Source of the DNA: Glandiceps talaboti
Taxonomy: Eukaryota; Hemichordata; Enteropneusta; Spengelidae
Direction of reading: 5' to 3'
NCBI RefSeq assembly: GCF_964340395.1
Contig: NC_135562.1
Coordinates: 23,902,173 to 23,966,172, forward strand
Length of the DNA stretch: 64,000 nt
The first letter of the stretch is position 1, and every line of letters starts with the position of its first letter. Made by a program: the position numbers and the translations under genes. Positions 1 to 10,736 of this stretch are shown piece by piece. Below the pieces are notes generated by a model. It was not told where the DNA came from and ran no database searches. It worked only from the letters and a program-made list of their open reading frames with translations.

Positions 1-197
1 TATGACTACATGAGGTGACTACATGCGATGTGACTACATGAGATGACTACATGCGATATGACTACATGAGATGACTACATGCGATATGACTACATGAGAT
101 GACTACATACGATATGACTACATGAGGTGACTACATGCGATGTGACTACATGAGATGACTACATGCGATATGACTACATTAGATGACTACATGCAAT
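1..197 (+). repeat. 28-bp tandem array, left arm
   Basis: The repeat unit is two half-units, ATGACTACATGAG and ATGACTACATGCGAT, with small variants (gag/gagg, gcgata/gcgatg). At least seven units are present and the array is cut by the window start. The same unit appears reverse-complemented from 2476. Confidence 0.9.
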
Positions 198-445
198 ACT
201 GCGATGCGAGATGATGACATGATATGCGGCGATTTTGTAATGACGTTATGCCATTCGTAGATTATTCAATATGCATAAGGGGTAGACCATTCGATATCCT
301 GGGGGGCTTGGAAGATTGGTGGAGAGTCATTATTTTTTTTCCCACCTGCTTGCCTGAGAATTATTTTTTTGTCCTTTTCCTATGCTGGCAACTTTTTTTT
401 TCTTTGCTTCTTTGAGATATCCGGATTTTTTTTTACGTCAATGTT
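198..445 (+). repeat. Inner left arm of the foldback element
   Basis: This block is reverse-complementary to about 2275-2475, near identical around 215-280 (bases reading GGCGATTTTGTAATGACG) and diverged by indels after 290. Long T runs at 330-440 pair with A runs once the right arm is reverse-complemented. Open frames here are incidental. Confidence 0.8.
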
Positions 446-686
446 GAACACCTACATTTGTTGCCACAATTTTCTGTTTGGTTTTGGCACACGGTAATAG
501 AGAGAGTAAAAAGATCCTGTTCTATCACACACATATTATATTTAAAAAACTACATATTTCATACATGTTTGATTTTCAATTAAATAAGCATGCCATGGTA
601 TGGTGACACACTGAAAATACAAATCGGAAACTTGATTGGTGAGCTCAAACATTCAGATAGACCGGTCAGTTTCTCCAGATTGGTGG

Positions 687-764
687 ATGGGGGGGGGGGG
701 GGGTGTCAGTGTTTTTTTTCCATTGGGCCGACAAAAAGTCACTGACCCCCCCCCCCCCCCCCCT
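687..764. repeat. Poly-G/poly-C hairpin
   Basis: A run of about 15 G (near 689-703) followed by TGTCAGTG and a T run is matched about 45 bases later by an A run, TCACTGAC and a run of about 17 C. The two halves are reverse complements and can form one stem with a short loop near ATTGGGCCG. Further G runs of 9-10 bases lie at about 857 and 1346. Confidence 0.75.
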
Positions 765-1480
765 GAATAAAGTTTCATAGCATCTGACAGTAAGTTGTAG
801 AGGGAAGAGCTTTGAGACTGGGATATGTCCACCTCTTGTGCGAGTGTCTGTGAATGGGGGGGGGGGGGTTCTAGCCGGTCTCCCCCTAGAAAACGGCCTG
901 GATGATTTTTACTTCTAAAAGCAATGTTTAGGCTATTCACAGACACTTTCAGACAATAATTTACAAATTTTACAAGACAGCTCTAACATGTAAAAAGCAA
1001 CTCTGTGAGGTTGAAACATTTTTGAAATAAAGTTTCATAGCATCTTGACAGTAAGAGTTGGAGGAAAGAACTTTGATTTGAGACTGGAACATGTCTACCT
1101 CTTACGGGGGGTTCTCGGGGGTCCCCCTAGAAGCCCTCGAGGTTTTTTACTTCTCAAGCAATGTTTAGGCTATTCACAGACACTTTCAGACAATAATTTG
1201 CAAACTTTACAAGACAGCTCTAACATGTAAAAAGCAACTACACATGGTTGAAACATTTTTGAAATAAAATTTCATAGCATCTTGACAGTAAGAGGTGGAG
1301 GAAAGAACTTTGATTTGATGCTTGGACATGTCTACCTCTTATGGGGGGGGGGGTCCTAGGGGATCTCCCCTAGAAGCTTTTTAAGGTTTTTTTTACCAAT
1401 TTTGGTGAATCTTATTGTTGGTTTAACGAATGAGTGGCCTCTGGGGTGATGGAGTCCAAGCCCCCCCCCCCCGCCAGATC
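763..1480 (+). repeat. About 240-260 bp tandem repeat, three degenerate copies
   Basis: The phrase AATAAAGTTTCATAGCATCT recurs near 765, 1026 and 1264 (one T/A change). Each copy continues through an accsimilar block containing a purine-rich stretch, TCTACCTCTT, a G run and CCCCTAGAA, then TTAGGCTATTCACAGACAC in the first two. These sit in the centre of the foldback element and show no coding capacity. Confidence 0.8.
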
Positions 1481-2274
1481 TGCAGTTTTTTGTTTCTATT
1501 TAGGCGATTTTTAAGGTTATTCATAGCCTCTGAGATATATATTGCCAAACATCGAAAAGCTAAATTAAATATAACTTTTTACATAGGTTTTCCATGTTAT
1601 AAAAGTGGGCCTGTAACATTGGTATAGGGTCATTGATATTGCATTTATAGTAAAGTTACTGATGTGTTAGAGCACTTTAGGAGGTCATACCTAGTGTACA
1701 ATATAAACTTGAATTTGAGTTGTGGTGTCGATACATGTAGTGTCTGAAATAGGAAGTATAGCATCCCTTTTGACAAATTCATACTGAAGAGACTAGAACA
1801 ATTTAGATTAAGTTCTTTTATAAACTATCCAATAGTATGAAGGTTACCATTACAAAACCTTCAAGTTCACTTTTGCCCCAAAGTGTAAGATAAGTGAAGC
1901 ACTGATTGTGAAACAGCCAAACACTTACATGGCATGTTCTGTAACTAGTGTTGTAGCTAGGTAATACATGTATTATATGTATATTTTTTATGTATAGTTA
2001 TGTTTGAACCCTTACATGAAGTAATATTTAAACCATTTATGAAAGAAACAGAGACAAGAACAAATAGTATATGTACCACAGGCTAACGAAACTGACTGGT
2101 CCCTGACATGTGTTTGAAACTGTTTGTCATGATTTGACAAGTGTCCTGGTTGGAGAGGTACGAGCAATTTGAACAGTATACTCGAACCTGTGCATCATTT
2201 CCCTGCCAAGACATTTTTTTTCTAGCAGCAGTGGTCCATCTTTTTTTTCCATAACCCTCTCATATCCGGATTTT
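1481..2274. other. Non-coding centre of the foldback element
   Basis: AT-rich DNA without a recognisable gene or repeat. It is flanked by the internal tandem copies on the left and the right inner arm on the right. Confidence 0.5.
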
Positions 2275-2475
2275 TTTTTCAAGCAAATCCATTTGGCATC
2301 TTTTCCCCCCCAAAATCTTCCAAGCCCTCCCCCCCCCCCAGGATATCAAATGGTCCACCTCTTACCACGTGCAACATGCTGAGGAGTACTCCCTAGCCTG
2401 TTTCATATTAATACTCGTATTATGCGTATTGAATAATCTACGAATGGCATAACGTCATTACAAAATCGCCGCATA
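2275..2475 (-). repeat. Inner right arm of the foldback element
   Basis: Reverse complement of 198-445. The best block is 2425-2475 (CATAACGTCATTACAAAATC region). About 60 bases near 2355-2420 have no counterpart in the left arm, so one arm has gained or lost sequence. Confidence 0.8.
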
Positions 2476-2757
2476 TCATGTCATCATCGCAGTATTGCAT
2501 ATAGTCATCTCATGTAGTCATGTCGCATGTAGTCATCTCATGTAGTCATATCGCATGTAGTCATCTCATGTAGTCATATCGCATGTAGTCATCTCATGTA
2601 GTCACATCGCATGTAGTCACCTCATGTAGTCATATCGCATGTAGTCATATCGCATGTAGTCACCTCATGTAGTCATATCGCATATAGTCATCTCATATAG
2701 TCATATCGCATATAGTCATTGCAGTATTGCATATAGTCATTGTAGTATTGCATATAT
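2476..2757 (-). repeat. 28-bp array, right arm, grading into a 21-bp array
   Basis: Units TAGTCATCTCATG and TAGTCATATCGCATG are the reverse complement of the left array. Near 2716 the unit changes to a 21-mer, TAGTCATTGCAGTATTGCATA. The array stops at about 2757 where the LINE begins and picks up again at 4858. Confidence 0.9.
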
Positions 2758-4857
2758 AGAAAATGAAATGGAAAACAATCATGAATTAAATAAACCAATA
2801 ACACTATCAGAAGTGGTACAAGTGACAAGATCAATAAAAAATAATAAAGCAAGTGGACCAGACGGCATTCCAGGAGAACTAGTAAAATACAGCAACATCA
2901 AAGTTAAACAAGCACTGACACAAGTATACAACAATGTACTAGATACAGGAATCTATCCAAAAATATGGAATACCAGCGTTATAACCCCAGTACACAAGAA
3001 AGGAGACAGGACAGACACAAACAACTACAGAGGTATTTCAGTTGGTAATGTGATAGCTAAATTATTTAGTATGATCATTAACAATAGAATATCAAACTAT
3101 CTGGAAAGAAATAACATCATCCACCCAAACCAAGCAGGTTTCCGACGCAAACATAGAACTATCGACCATATTCTTACACTGCACACTATTATAAAGAAAT
3201 ACCATTCAAGAAATAAGAAAATCTACTGTTGCTTTGTAGACCTCAAAAAGTGTTTTGATACAATTTGGAGGAAAGCACTACTCTATAAATTACTATGTAA
3301 CAACATCAACGGAAATGTATACAACATAATGAAAAACATGTACACCAATATGAACTTCATCGTGAAATTAACTGACGTGATAACAGAAAAGTTCCAAATT
3401 GATAATGGAGTTAAACAAGGCTGTCCACTAAGCCCGACATTGTTTAATATCTTTGTAAACGATTTCACTGCCGGACTCGCAAACATTGAAACAAATGCAC
3501 CAAAGCTTAATAACAAAACAATCAACAGCCTGTTGTATGCAGATGATATTGCATTGATGTCAACATCCTATGAAGGAATACAGAATGCACTGGACTACCT
3601 TCATCGATACACAACAGACTGGCGATTGCAAGTAAACACAAACAAAACACAAATAATGGTATTTAGAAAATCAGGATGCAAACAAGATACAAGACAATTC
3701 AAATGTGGCTTGGAAGAAATAAAATTACAGAACAATACACATATCTCGGTGTAACATTCAAGACAAATGGCTCTATGAGCTCCACAGCAACCAGATTGTC
3801 AGACAAAGCCAGCAAAGCTGCAAGAATCCAGTCACAGATATATTCGACAAAGATAAACAGTACTAAGATAAAGGAAAAACTCATGAATACAACACAGCTA
3901 CCTATCCTGACATATGCTGGCGAAATATGGGGTGTTCTCCAAAATCAAACAACTTGGGACAAAACAGAGACAGAAAAATTCCATCTACGTTTTTGTCGCC
4001 AAATATTAAATGTCAGCAACAGAGTGAGCAAAATAGGATGCAGAATGGAACTTGGGAGAGAACCACTGATTAGTAGAATATACTACTCAGCAATAAACTA
4101 TTACAAATACCTCAAGACATTAGACAATAACAACTTAGCCTATTATGCAATGAATGACATGGAGAACAATGATTACACAGGTTCATGGCTAACTACCTTT
4201 GAACACAATATACAATTATATAACAGCAAGAATATCAACAATTTAACAAAACAAGAACTATACAACTCAATTAGACAATATTATATCAATCAATGGAATG
4301 AAAATAACAAAAGGGAAAACTCTAAGTTACGTACATACAACAACTTCAAAAATTCCCTGGAACAAGAAGAATACATTAAAGTAATGAACAATAAACAACA
4401 CATCAAAACAATAGCCAAATTTAGATTAAGTTGCCATCAACTTGCCATTGAGAAGGGTAGCTATACAAAACCAAAAACACCAGTAGAAGACAGACTATGT
4501 ACACATTGTAAAGAAATAGAAGATGAAAGACATCATCTAATTCATTGTAAATTATATACAAAGCAAAGAGAAAAAATGTTTAGTATTATCACTACCCTCA
4601 ACTCAAACTTTATAAACTTAGATAGAGGAGAGCAATTTAGATATATACTACAATCAAAACATAAGGATATTATAACCGCTCTCTACATATACCTGGATGA
4701 TACATGTAGTCAATAGACACAGACTAGAACTACTGTATATTTTAATATTTATATTTCATAGATCATTATTAACTTTATTTTGTTTAAATACCAAATTAGA
4801 AATGTAAAATTTTCTAAACGGCTAAAATAAAGTGTTATCTTATCTTATCTTATCTTA
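2757..4857 (+). mobile_element. 5'-truncated non-LTR retrotransposon (LINE) with TTATC-repeat tail
   Basis: The element begins directly in RT-coding sequence, so it lacks its endonuclease region and 5' end. It ends in a 3' UTR followed by a short TTATC microsatellite (4837-4857). Both sides are the same 21-bp array, which shows that the LINE landed inside the array; any target-site duplication is hidden by the repeats. A second, shorter copy with the same tail lies at 29577-30191, confirming the 3' boundary. Clade not assigned with certainty: Jockey/CR1 group is likely. Confidence 0.85.
2768..4716 (+). pseudogene. LINE reverse transcriptase with C-terminal CCHC knuckle, one frameshift
   Basis: Frame 1 (2768-3754) holds the RT fingers and palm. 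Visible motifs are SGPDGIP near the N-terminus, NNYRGISVGN, the first catalytic aspartate in FVDLKKCFD (D158), GVKQGCPLSP, and YADD at residues 257-260. Frame 2 (3676-4716) continues with YLGVTF, a thumb-like segment, and a cysteine-histidine cluster C275-x2-C278-x7-H286 with H290 and C291, typical of the C-terminus of this LINE group. The two frames overlap at about 3680-3750, so a single indel there breaks an otherwise intact protein. The catalytic residues are preserved, which suggests recent decay. There is no endonuclease domain; the copy is 5'-truncated. Confidence 0.85.
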
Positions 4858-4917
4858 TAGTCATTGCAGTATTGCATATAGTCATTGCAGTATTGCATAT
4901 AGTCATTGCAGTATTGT
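4858..4917 (-). repeat. 21-bp array continued after the LINE
   Basis: Three copies of TAGTCATTGCAGTATTGCATA, the last one diverging into TTTTCGAAT. This is the outer end of the right arm of the foldback element. Confidence 0.85.
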
Positions 4918-4999
4918 ATTTTCGAATATTGGCAGGCATTCTACGCCATAGGCTACATTTAAATATGGCTGCAGCCTTTGTTCGCCGTCACTCAAGCTC

Positions 5000-5101
5000 A
5001 CTCTCCAACAGCGCCTCCATGCAGCTGCCCAGTCACTTTTCTCTTCTTTGTTTGTGATGCATGCAGGAAAAGAAGTGACCACAAGGAGGCGCTGTTGGAG
5101 A
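5000..5101. repeat. Imperfect hairpin with 18-bp perfect ends
   Basis: CTCTCCAACAGCGCCTCC at 5000-5017 is exactly reverse-complemented at 5084-5101. Inside, GTCACTTTTCTCTTC pairs with GAAAAGAAGTGAC. The remainder of 4925-5230 shows no gene. Confidence 0.8.
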
Positions 5102-5239
5102 GTGGCGCTTTTACAGAAGCGGAAGTACAAGTGGAACGCCACTGTGTGAGCGCTGGCGTGGACTCAACGCATCATTTCATTGTCTGAGGCTCGCTCACTG
5201 GGCAGTGCGAGTCTCAAGTGGACTTACCTGCAGTGGACG

Positions 5240-5660
5240 AGGGGGACATTTCGGCGCTCTCAATGACTAGGCGTTCAAAGCAATTTCCGCGCTCTCAATG
5301 ACAGAGTTCAAAGCAATTTCCGCGCTCTCAATGACAGAGTTCAAAGCAATTTCCGCGCTCTCAATGATAGAGTTCAAAGCAATTTCACCGCTTTCAATGA
5401 CTGGGCGTTCAAAGCAATTTCCGCGCTCTCAATGACTGGGCGTTCAAAGCAATTTCCGCGCTCTCAATGACTGGGCGTCCAAAGCAATTTCCGCATTCTC
5501 AATGACTGGGCGTTCAAAGCAATTTCCGCGCTCTCAATGACCGAGTTCAAAGCAATTTCAGCTCTCTCAATGACCGAGTTCAAAGCAATTTCAGCTCTCT
5601 CAATGATAGAGTTCAAAGCAATTTCAGCGCTCTCAATGATAAGAGTTTCAAAGCAATTTC
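5240..5660 (+). repeat. 33-35 bp tandem array, left arm
   Basis: The unit is GCGCTCTCAATGAC, then AGAG or TGGGCG or CGAG, then TTCAAAGCAATTTCC. Units with TGGGCG are 35 bp, the others 33 bp. The array ends in a unit reading TTTCCGCGATGTCAGAC. Confidence 0.9.
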
Positions 5661-5765
5661 CGCGATGTCAGACATTTCCGCAACAGAAACGATTTCTCTG
5701 ACAGAAGCGATTTCCCAGACGTACAGAAGTGGAATCCCCACAAGTCACGTATAAGTGATGTGTCA
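5661..5765 (+). repeat. Unique inner segment of the left arm
   Basis: It contains GACATTTCCGCAACAGAAACG, GACAGAAGCGATTTC and AAGTGGAATCCCCACAAGTC, each found reverse-complemented at 9900-10004. Similarity fades after the ACGT near 5750. Confidence 0.8.
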
Positions 5766-5839
5766 TGACCCGGATGTACATGTAACTGGTAAAAATTGCG
5801 GACACATGTGACGGTGCACGTGTGTACACATTGTCATTG

Positions 5840-5920
5840 ATAACTACAGTAGGTATTGTCAGAGATAGCTATAGTAACAGGTATTGTCACAGATAACTAT
5901 AGTAACAGGTATTGCATCCA
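5840..5920 (+). repeat. 28-bp minisatellite, short block
   Basis: About 2.5 copies of a unit reading AACTATAGTAACAGGTATTG plus TCAGAGAT. The same unit reappears at 6280-6465. Confidence 0.8.
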
Positions 5921-6009
5921 CAGCCAGAAGTCATACATTTTGCAGGAAATACATTTTTTACTCATGCACGTTTTACATTTTTAAAAAGAAGTTAGAAATC
6001 ATTTTTTAC

Positions 6010-6275
6010 ATACTTTGACTGCACGAATGATACATTCTCAGATCGGACGGACGGTCCAGGGAGCTTGTAATAAATGCATTTAATACATTCTATGACCCGG
6101 CGATGGTCCGGGTATGGTAGCTTGCATTTAATACATTCTATAGGTGCGATAGCTTGCATTTAATACATTCTAGAGGTGCACGAAATACATTCTAGTATCG
6201 GGAGGCGGTACGACACCTTGTATTTATACATTTAATACATTCTAGAGTTGCACGAAACATGTTCTAGTATTGAGA
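6010..6275 (+). repeat. Degenerate repeats around GCATTTAATACATTCTA
   Basis: The phrase CATTTAATACATTCTA recurs near 6078, 6125, 6160 and 6228 with irregular spacing, along with TACATTCTAG variants and GGTGC. No gene seen. Confidence 0.65.
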
Positions 6276-6279
6276 GATT

Positions 6280-6465
6280 TAATGCCCTAACAGTAACAGG
6301 CATTGTCCGGGATAACTATAGTACCAGGTAGTGTCAGAGATAGCTATAGTAACAGATATTGTCAGAGATAACTATAGTAACAGGTATTGTCAGAGATTAT
6401 TACTGTAACAGTAACAGGCATTGTCAGATATAACTATAGTAACAGGTATTGTCAGAGATAGTTGT
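6280..6465 (+). repeat. 28-bp minisatellite, long block
   Basis: Six or so variants of AACTATAGTAACAGGTATTG followed by TCAGAGAT, matching the block at 5840-5920, with one unit interrupted by ATTACTGTAACAGT. Confidence 0.8.
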
Positions 6466-6671
6466 TGCGGAAAGCTTGTGGGTGTCACGCCCCGGATGCC
6501 TGTATTTGGCTGGTCTCAGTACCTTACTGGAGAAAGTCGGATTTTTCCCTGTATTCATGTCTTGACATCCCGTGTTTTATTTGAAACACTTTTCATATGC
6601 CAGTCAGTTGCTGAGGGGTGGAGTCTTGGTCACATGGTCAGGTAGCTATAGCAACACTTTTCTTCCATGCG

Positions 6672-6837
<166 letters not shown>

Positions 6838-7589
6838 AAAACCCACTTCTTCCTTTAGGGAAACGTTTACTTGTATGCCTCCCTGAGGTTGAGGCGTTTA
6901 TTTTCACGGGTTGGTCGTGATATTTCAGGTTTCTTGGGTTGTGCCGTAGTCTAGAGATGCTGGCATTGGCGAATGTGTCTGTACTCAAGTTTATATAGTG
7001 TATGTTCTGCCATACACAAGGTCAATCGAACAGCTTGGTGTGACGGAGCGGGTTTTTCACGCTTATCGAAGGCTTGCTACCGTTACCACTTATTAGCTTT
7101 CGTAGGCAATCTATTCTAGTGTTTTATTAGGTGTTAAATATAAGAGTTTTTCGTGTACTTTCCACGAGTTCGACACACATTATTTATTCTCTTTAACATA
7201 ATAATGACGGTTCTAGGGCAACCCCCCCCCCCCCGAAAAAAATGCCCCCGGAGAAGGCCTCACACGGGTGGGATAATTACATACTAGGACAGGTTCGAAA
7301 GTGGTCCTGTTTATGAGTTAATAACTGTTTATTTAGAAATCAAATCCCATGTTTATCGCACTTCGTTTTTTTCTAAAATTTCATTTCGTTATCAATATTT
7401 CAGTCTCTGTCAGCATGTTTGAAATGAAAGCGTATGTGTATTTGTAGGCGTGATTGGGGGCATTTGTCCTACGGGTTGTTTGTCTGGATAACTTTCATAT
7501 ATACTGACTGCAACCAATGTTGGAATAGTTGTTTCAACATTCTGATGACAATACGTGAAGTCTATCCTCGATACTCTGTCTGCATACTG

Positions 7590-7850
7590 ACTAGCTGCGT
7601 GACTAACGACGTCCAAGTGAAATGCCAATCTATCCAGATATGATGTGATTCGTTTCTGACGTAATTTCAAACCCTGATTACGTGCTTAAGAAATCAACAT
7701 TTGAAATTACATGTGAATTTGGAACTTAGTGTTTCAGGTGTTGATATCGAAATTCGAACTTTCGTTTTTTGAAACGCAACAAAAATCAAACCACAAACAA
7801 CGTTTCACGTTTCAACGTTTTACTGGAAAGTTAGGGACACCTTTTACTCG
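7590..7850 (+). repeat. Inner inverted repeat, left copy
   Basis: Reverse-complementary to 9262-9520. Shared blocks include GTGACTAACGACGTCCAAGT, CTATCCAGA plus ATGAT, TTGATATCGA and TTCGTTTTTTGA. Divergence is moderate with small indels. Confidence 0.8.
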
Positions 7851-9261
7851 TACTATCTACAGTTTCTATGAAGTTTGTAGGTTGTTTACTAAAAATGATA
7901 TCAAAGCGAAGATCAAAGGAAAGCAAAGACAAGTAACAGATACCGTTGGAATATGAACATATTCTTTTGGACGTTCTAAATGTACAAATAAATTGTAAAT
8001 TTGTAATCAATGTTTGGGGTGGGACCTCGTTGCTGGCGCATATTGCATGACTAACTGACACCAGCCATCCATCCCATACAGTGACGGTTGTTTGTACATT
8101 ATACAAGAATTGTTTTTAGGTAGTGAGTTATCGTCGGCATTATTTTTTCAATCAAATGTATTTATTGTGATGTCATACCGACGATGTTATATAGTTTAAA
8201 TATATTTGTGTTGTGACCTAGATGGGGATGGGGAGGGGCCGGCTGCGCAACTAGACTGTGTAAAATAATATAAGGTGACTCTGCTGAGACTTCCAAATCC
8301 AAACGGTAAACCCGAACTCTAGACATTCCACACACCCAAAAACTTAGTGCTCGAGACCCTTGATCTGTGTAATACTTGAGACGGCACTTCGCACAAAACC
8401 CCACCCCTTTCCAGCACATTTTGGGTGAATCGACGTAACATAGTCATTACTATACGTTTGTGTTAAACCTCAGACCACTATGAACACAAGGTTGCCGAGC
8501 TTGGAACACAGCATGGCAATAGACTTGGCACAGTTTAGCGAAAGATCAAATTAATGAGATCTAATAAGCTTAACGTCGTACATTCTTTACCCATGCATGT
8601 GTGTCATTTTTTCCTTTTTTTAAAAACACTGACAGATCTAGCTAGATACAGATTATTGTTCGCTAAAATTTGAGGAGTGACTTTGATTTAATGATTCCTG
8701 ATAGGCTAATATCTATATCTGTACATGTCAGTCAAACTAGTTACGCCTACCTTGAGTGTAAAGTCTATTACAATACAATACGTTCACCCATTGGTTGAAA
8801 CTAAGTCATTCGTCATCTCATTAGTATTCAGGTTTTATCCTAACTCGCACACACCTGTGTGTAATGTTAGACTTGATAAGGCTGAGTAGCGAAGATGGCG
8901 ATGCGAATTCGCATCGACGGGGAGGTTTTCGAATTGAAAATGACACTAGTGTGTCGCCGGGAAAAATGTCAACACGACATCCACTGCTGGTTGGAGAATA
9001 TACACAACGGTTTAAATCAGACAGGTCGTGTGGCAGGGGGACGCTATTTCACAAGCACAAAACTTTTAAAACTTATAAAAAATATTATTAAACCAGTATT
9101 CTGACATGATAGTTTATTATACCCTGTGTGTGACTACCTCGTACTCAAAGTGATGATATCGATTTGTTGTGCCACCTCATGATCGACTGGATATTAACGA
9201 AGATGTCCGGTTCGCTTCCCTGCGATGTCTCTTTGATTCGAGCCTAGTGGCACAAATGTTA
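7851..9261. other. Interior between the inner inverted repeats, no recognised gene
   Basis: Two overlapping short frames (8864-9091 and 8895-9104, plus) were examined; neither resembles a family I know and codon use is not informative at this length. The stretch holds a perfect 18-bp palindrome at 8899-8916 and nothing else I can name. Confidence 0.5.
8899..8916. repeat. Perfect 18-bp palindrome
   Basis: CGATGCGAATTCGCATCG reads the same on both strands. It lies near the middle of the inner inverted repeat. Confidence 0.95.
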
Positions 9262-9520
9262 CAATAATGTAACGATAAAAAGTGCCCTCTAAACAGCTGA
9301 GAAAAGTGAAACATGGTTCATGTTTTGATTTTCGATGAGTCTCAAAAAACGAATGTTCAAAAATCGATATCAACATCCAAAAATCAACTTCGAAATTACT
9401 TGTATTTCTAAATGTCGATTGTTTAAAAACGTATTCATGGTTTGAAAACGAATCATATCATTTCTGGATAGATAGGATTTTACTTGGACGTCGTTAGTCA
9501 CGCACCCGACTATCTTTCAA
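9262..9520 (-). repeat. Inner inverted repeat, right copy
   Basis: Reverse complement of 7590-7850; ACTTGGACGTCGTTAGTCAC at about 9481-9500 marks the outer end. Confidence 0.8.
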
Positions 9521-9899
9521 TCTCAAACTATTGGAAGTCTCAGATTGATACATCATAAATACATTTGCGAAGTGTCTGGGCTACATAATTTTAATCATTC
9601 AATGACATAAAATTGATATTACATATAGTGGACATAAATGAGTTACAAATGACTGTCATGTTCTGCAACATTTTCTGCTGAAGACATTTTTATTATTCAT
9701 GAACATCAACTGGCATTTGTAAAGTGATTATTTCTCCCTCAAGCATACTAAGTGCATTGTTACAATGGATGGGGTACCAATCTTTCTAAAATTCTTGCAT
9801 ACAACAATTGAGCTTCTGCATGACTCCTGGCTTACCTTAGTTTTAGGATCAAATCAGCCAAATTCCGTACTTGTGTGTACACATGAAACATATGTCACT

Positions 9900-10004
9900 A
9901 ACACGTGACTTGTGGGGATTCCACTTCTGTGCGTCTGGGAAATCGCTTCTGACAGAGGAATCGTTTCTGTTGCGGAAATGTCTGACATCGCAGAAATTGC
10001 TTTG
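9900..10004 (-). repeat. Unique inner segment of the right arm
   Basis: Reverse complement of 5661-5765, with about 10 percent differences by eye. The 9521-9899 stretch before it has no recognised feature. Confidence 0.8.
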
Positions 10005-10205
10005 AAACTCTTATCATTGAGGGCGCTGAAATTGCTTTGAACTCTATCATTGAGAGCGCGGAAATTGCTTTGAACTCGGTCATTGAGAGAGCTGAAATTG
10101 CTTTGAACTCGGTCATTTAGAGCGCGGAAATTGCTTTGAACGCCCAGTCATTGAGAGTGCGGAAATTGCTTTGAACGCCCAGTCATTGAGAGCGCGGAAA
10201 TGTCC
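10005..10205 (-). repeat. 33-35 bp tandem array, right arm
   Basis: Six units of GGAAATTGCTTTGAAC, then TCGGTCA or GCCCAGTCA, then TTGAGAGCGC: the reverse complement of the array at 5240-5660. Confidence 0.9.
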
Positions 10206-10225
10206 CCCTCGTCCACCGTACTTAT

Positions 10226-10736
10226 CTGGCAATGTATTGTGTCAGGGATGGGGGAAATTGCACCTTGGAACGTTGTTAAGATATTTTTGTTGTTGTTTTC
10301 GTTCATAAGGTGAGCCTTTTTATCGTTTACTAAGTACATTGTTACAGTATGGAATTTTGTAGCATTCAAAGTGAAGGAGTCTATCTTCCGTGTGCACGTT
10401 GCCAATTTACATGTACATCATGCATCACCATGCGCCTGCATGGCACAATTTTACTTCTCTTCTATGTTTCCGCCAGCATATTTTACATGGCGTATTTTTA
10501 TATGCATACCTTCTAAAAATTGCAAATAGAATAGAGAGCAAACAGAGCCGTGTAATTCATACACAATTTTGGAAGTTTTTAATAAAATCATGAATGCCAA
10601 CCACGTACACGGCATCCCTTGGTGTTTTGCATGCATCTACATGTAAGTGTATCAGTAATCTGCTGTAAACAGATACTATGTAGCAGGAACATAAACTTAC
10701 ACCAACCATGTTTGTGAATTTCCACACTCCGCAGCC
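10226..10736. other. No recognised feature
   Basis: AT-rich sequence between the foldback element and the first Helitron exon. The Helitron 5' end may lie here but no TC terminus could be fixed. Confidence 0.4.

Larger units (their letters stand above)
1..4920. mobile_element. Foldback-type element with tandem-array arms, split by a LINE
   Basis: The sequence from the window start to about 445 is matched, reverse-complemented, by about 2270-2757. The match has two layers: an outer 21-28 bp tandem array (1-197 against 2476-2757) and an inner unique block (198-445 against 2275-2475). A LINE at 2757-4857 interrupts the right array, which resumes at 4858-4917. The left end probably lies outside the window. 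No transposase was seen in the interior, so this looks like a non-autonomous foldback element; an alternative is a segmental inversion of satellite-flanked DNA. Confidence 0.7.

Noticed and set aside
1-197. Regularly spaced repeats that might be a CRISPR array
   Set aside because: Units are contiguous variants without unique spacers, no cas genes are present, and the context is eukaryotic. The same holds for the arrays at 38.2, 54.5 and 62.2 kb.
653-946. Minus-strand ORF with Pro-rich and Gly-rich runs
   Set aside because: Created by the poly-G and poly-C tracts of the hairpin.
8864-9104. Two overlapping plus-strand ORFs of 69-75 residues
   Set aside because: No recognisable motif, no supporting splice sites or homologues visible; listed only as part of the interior.
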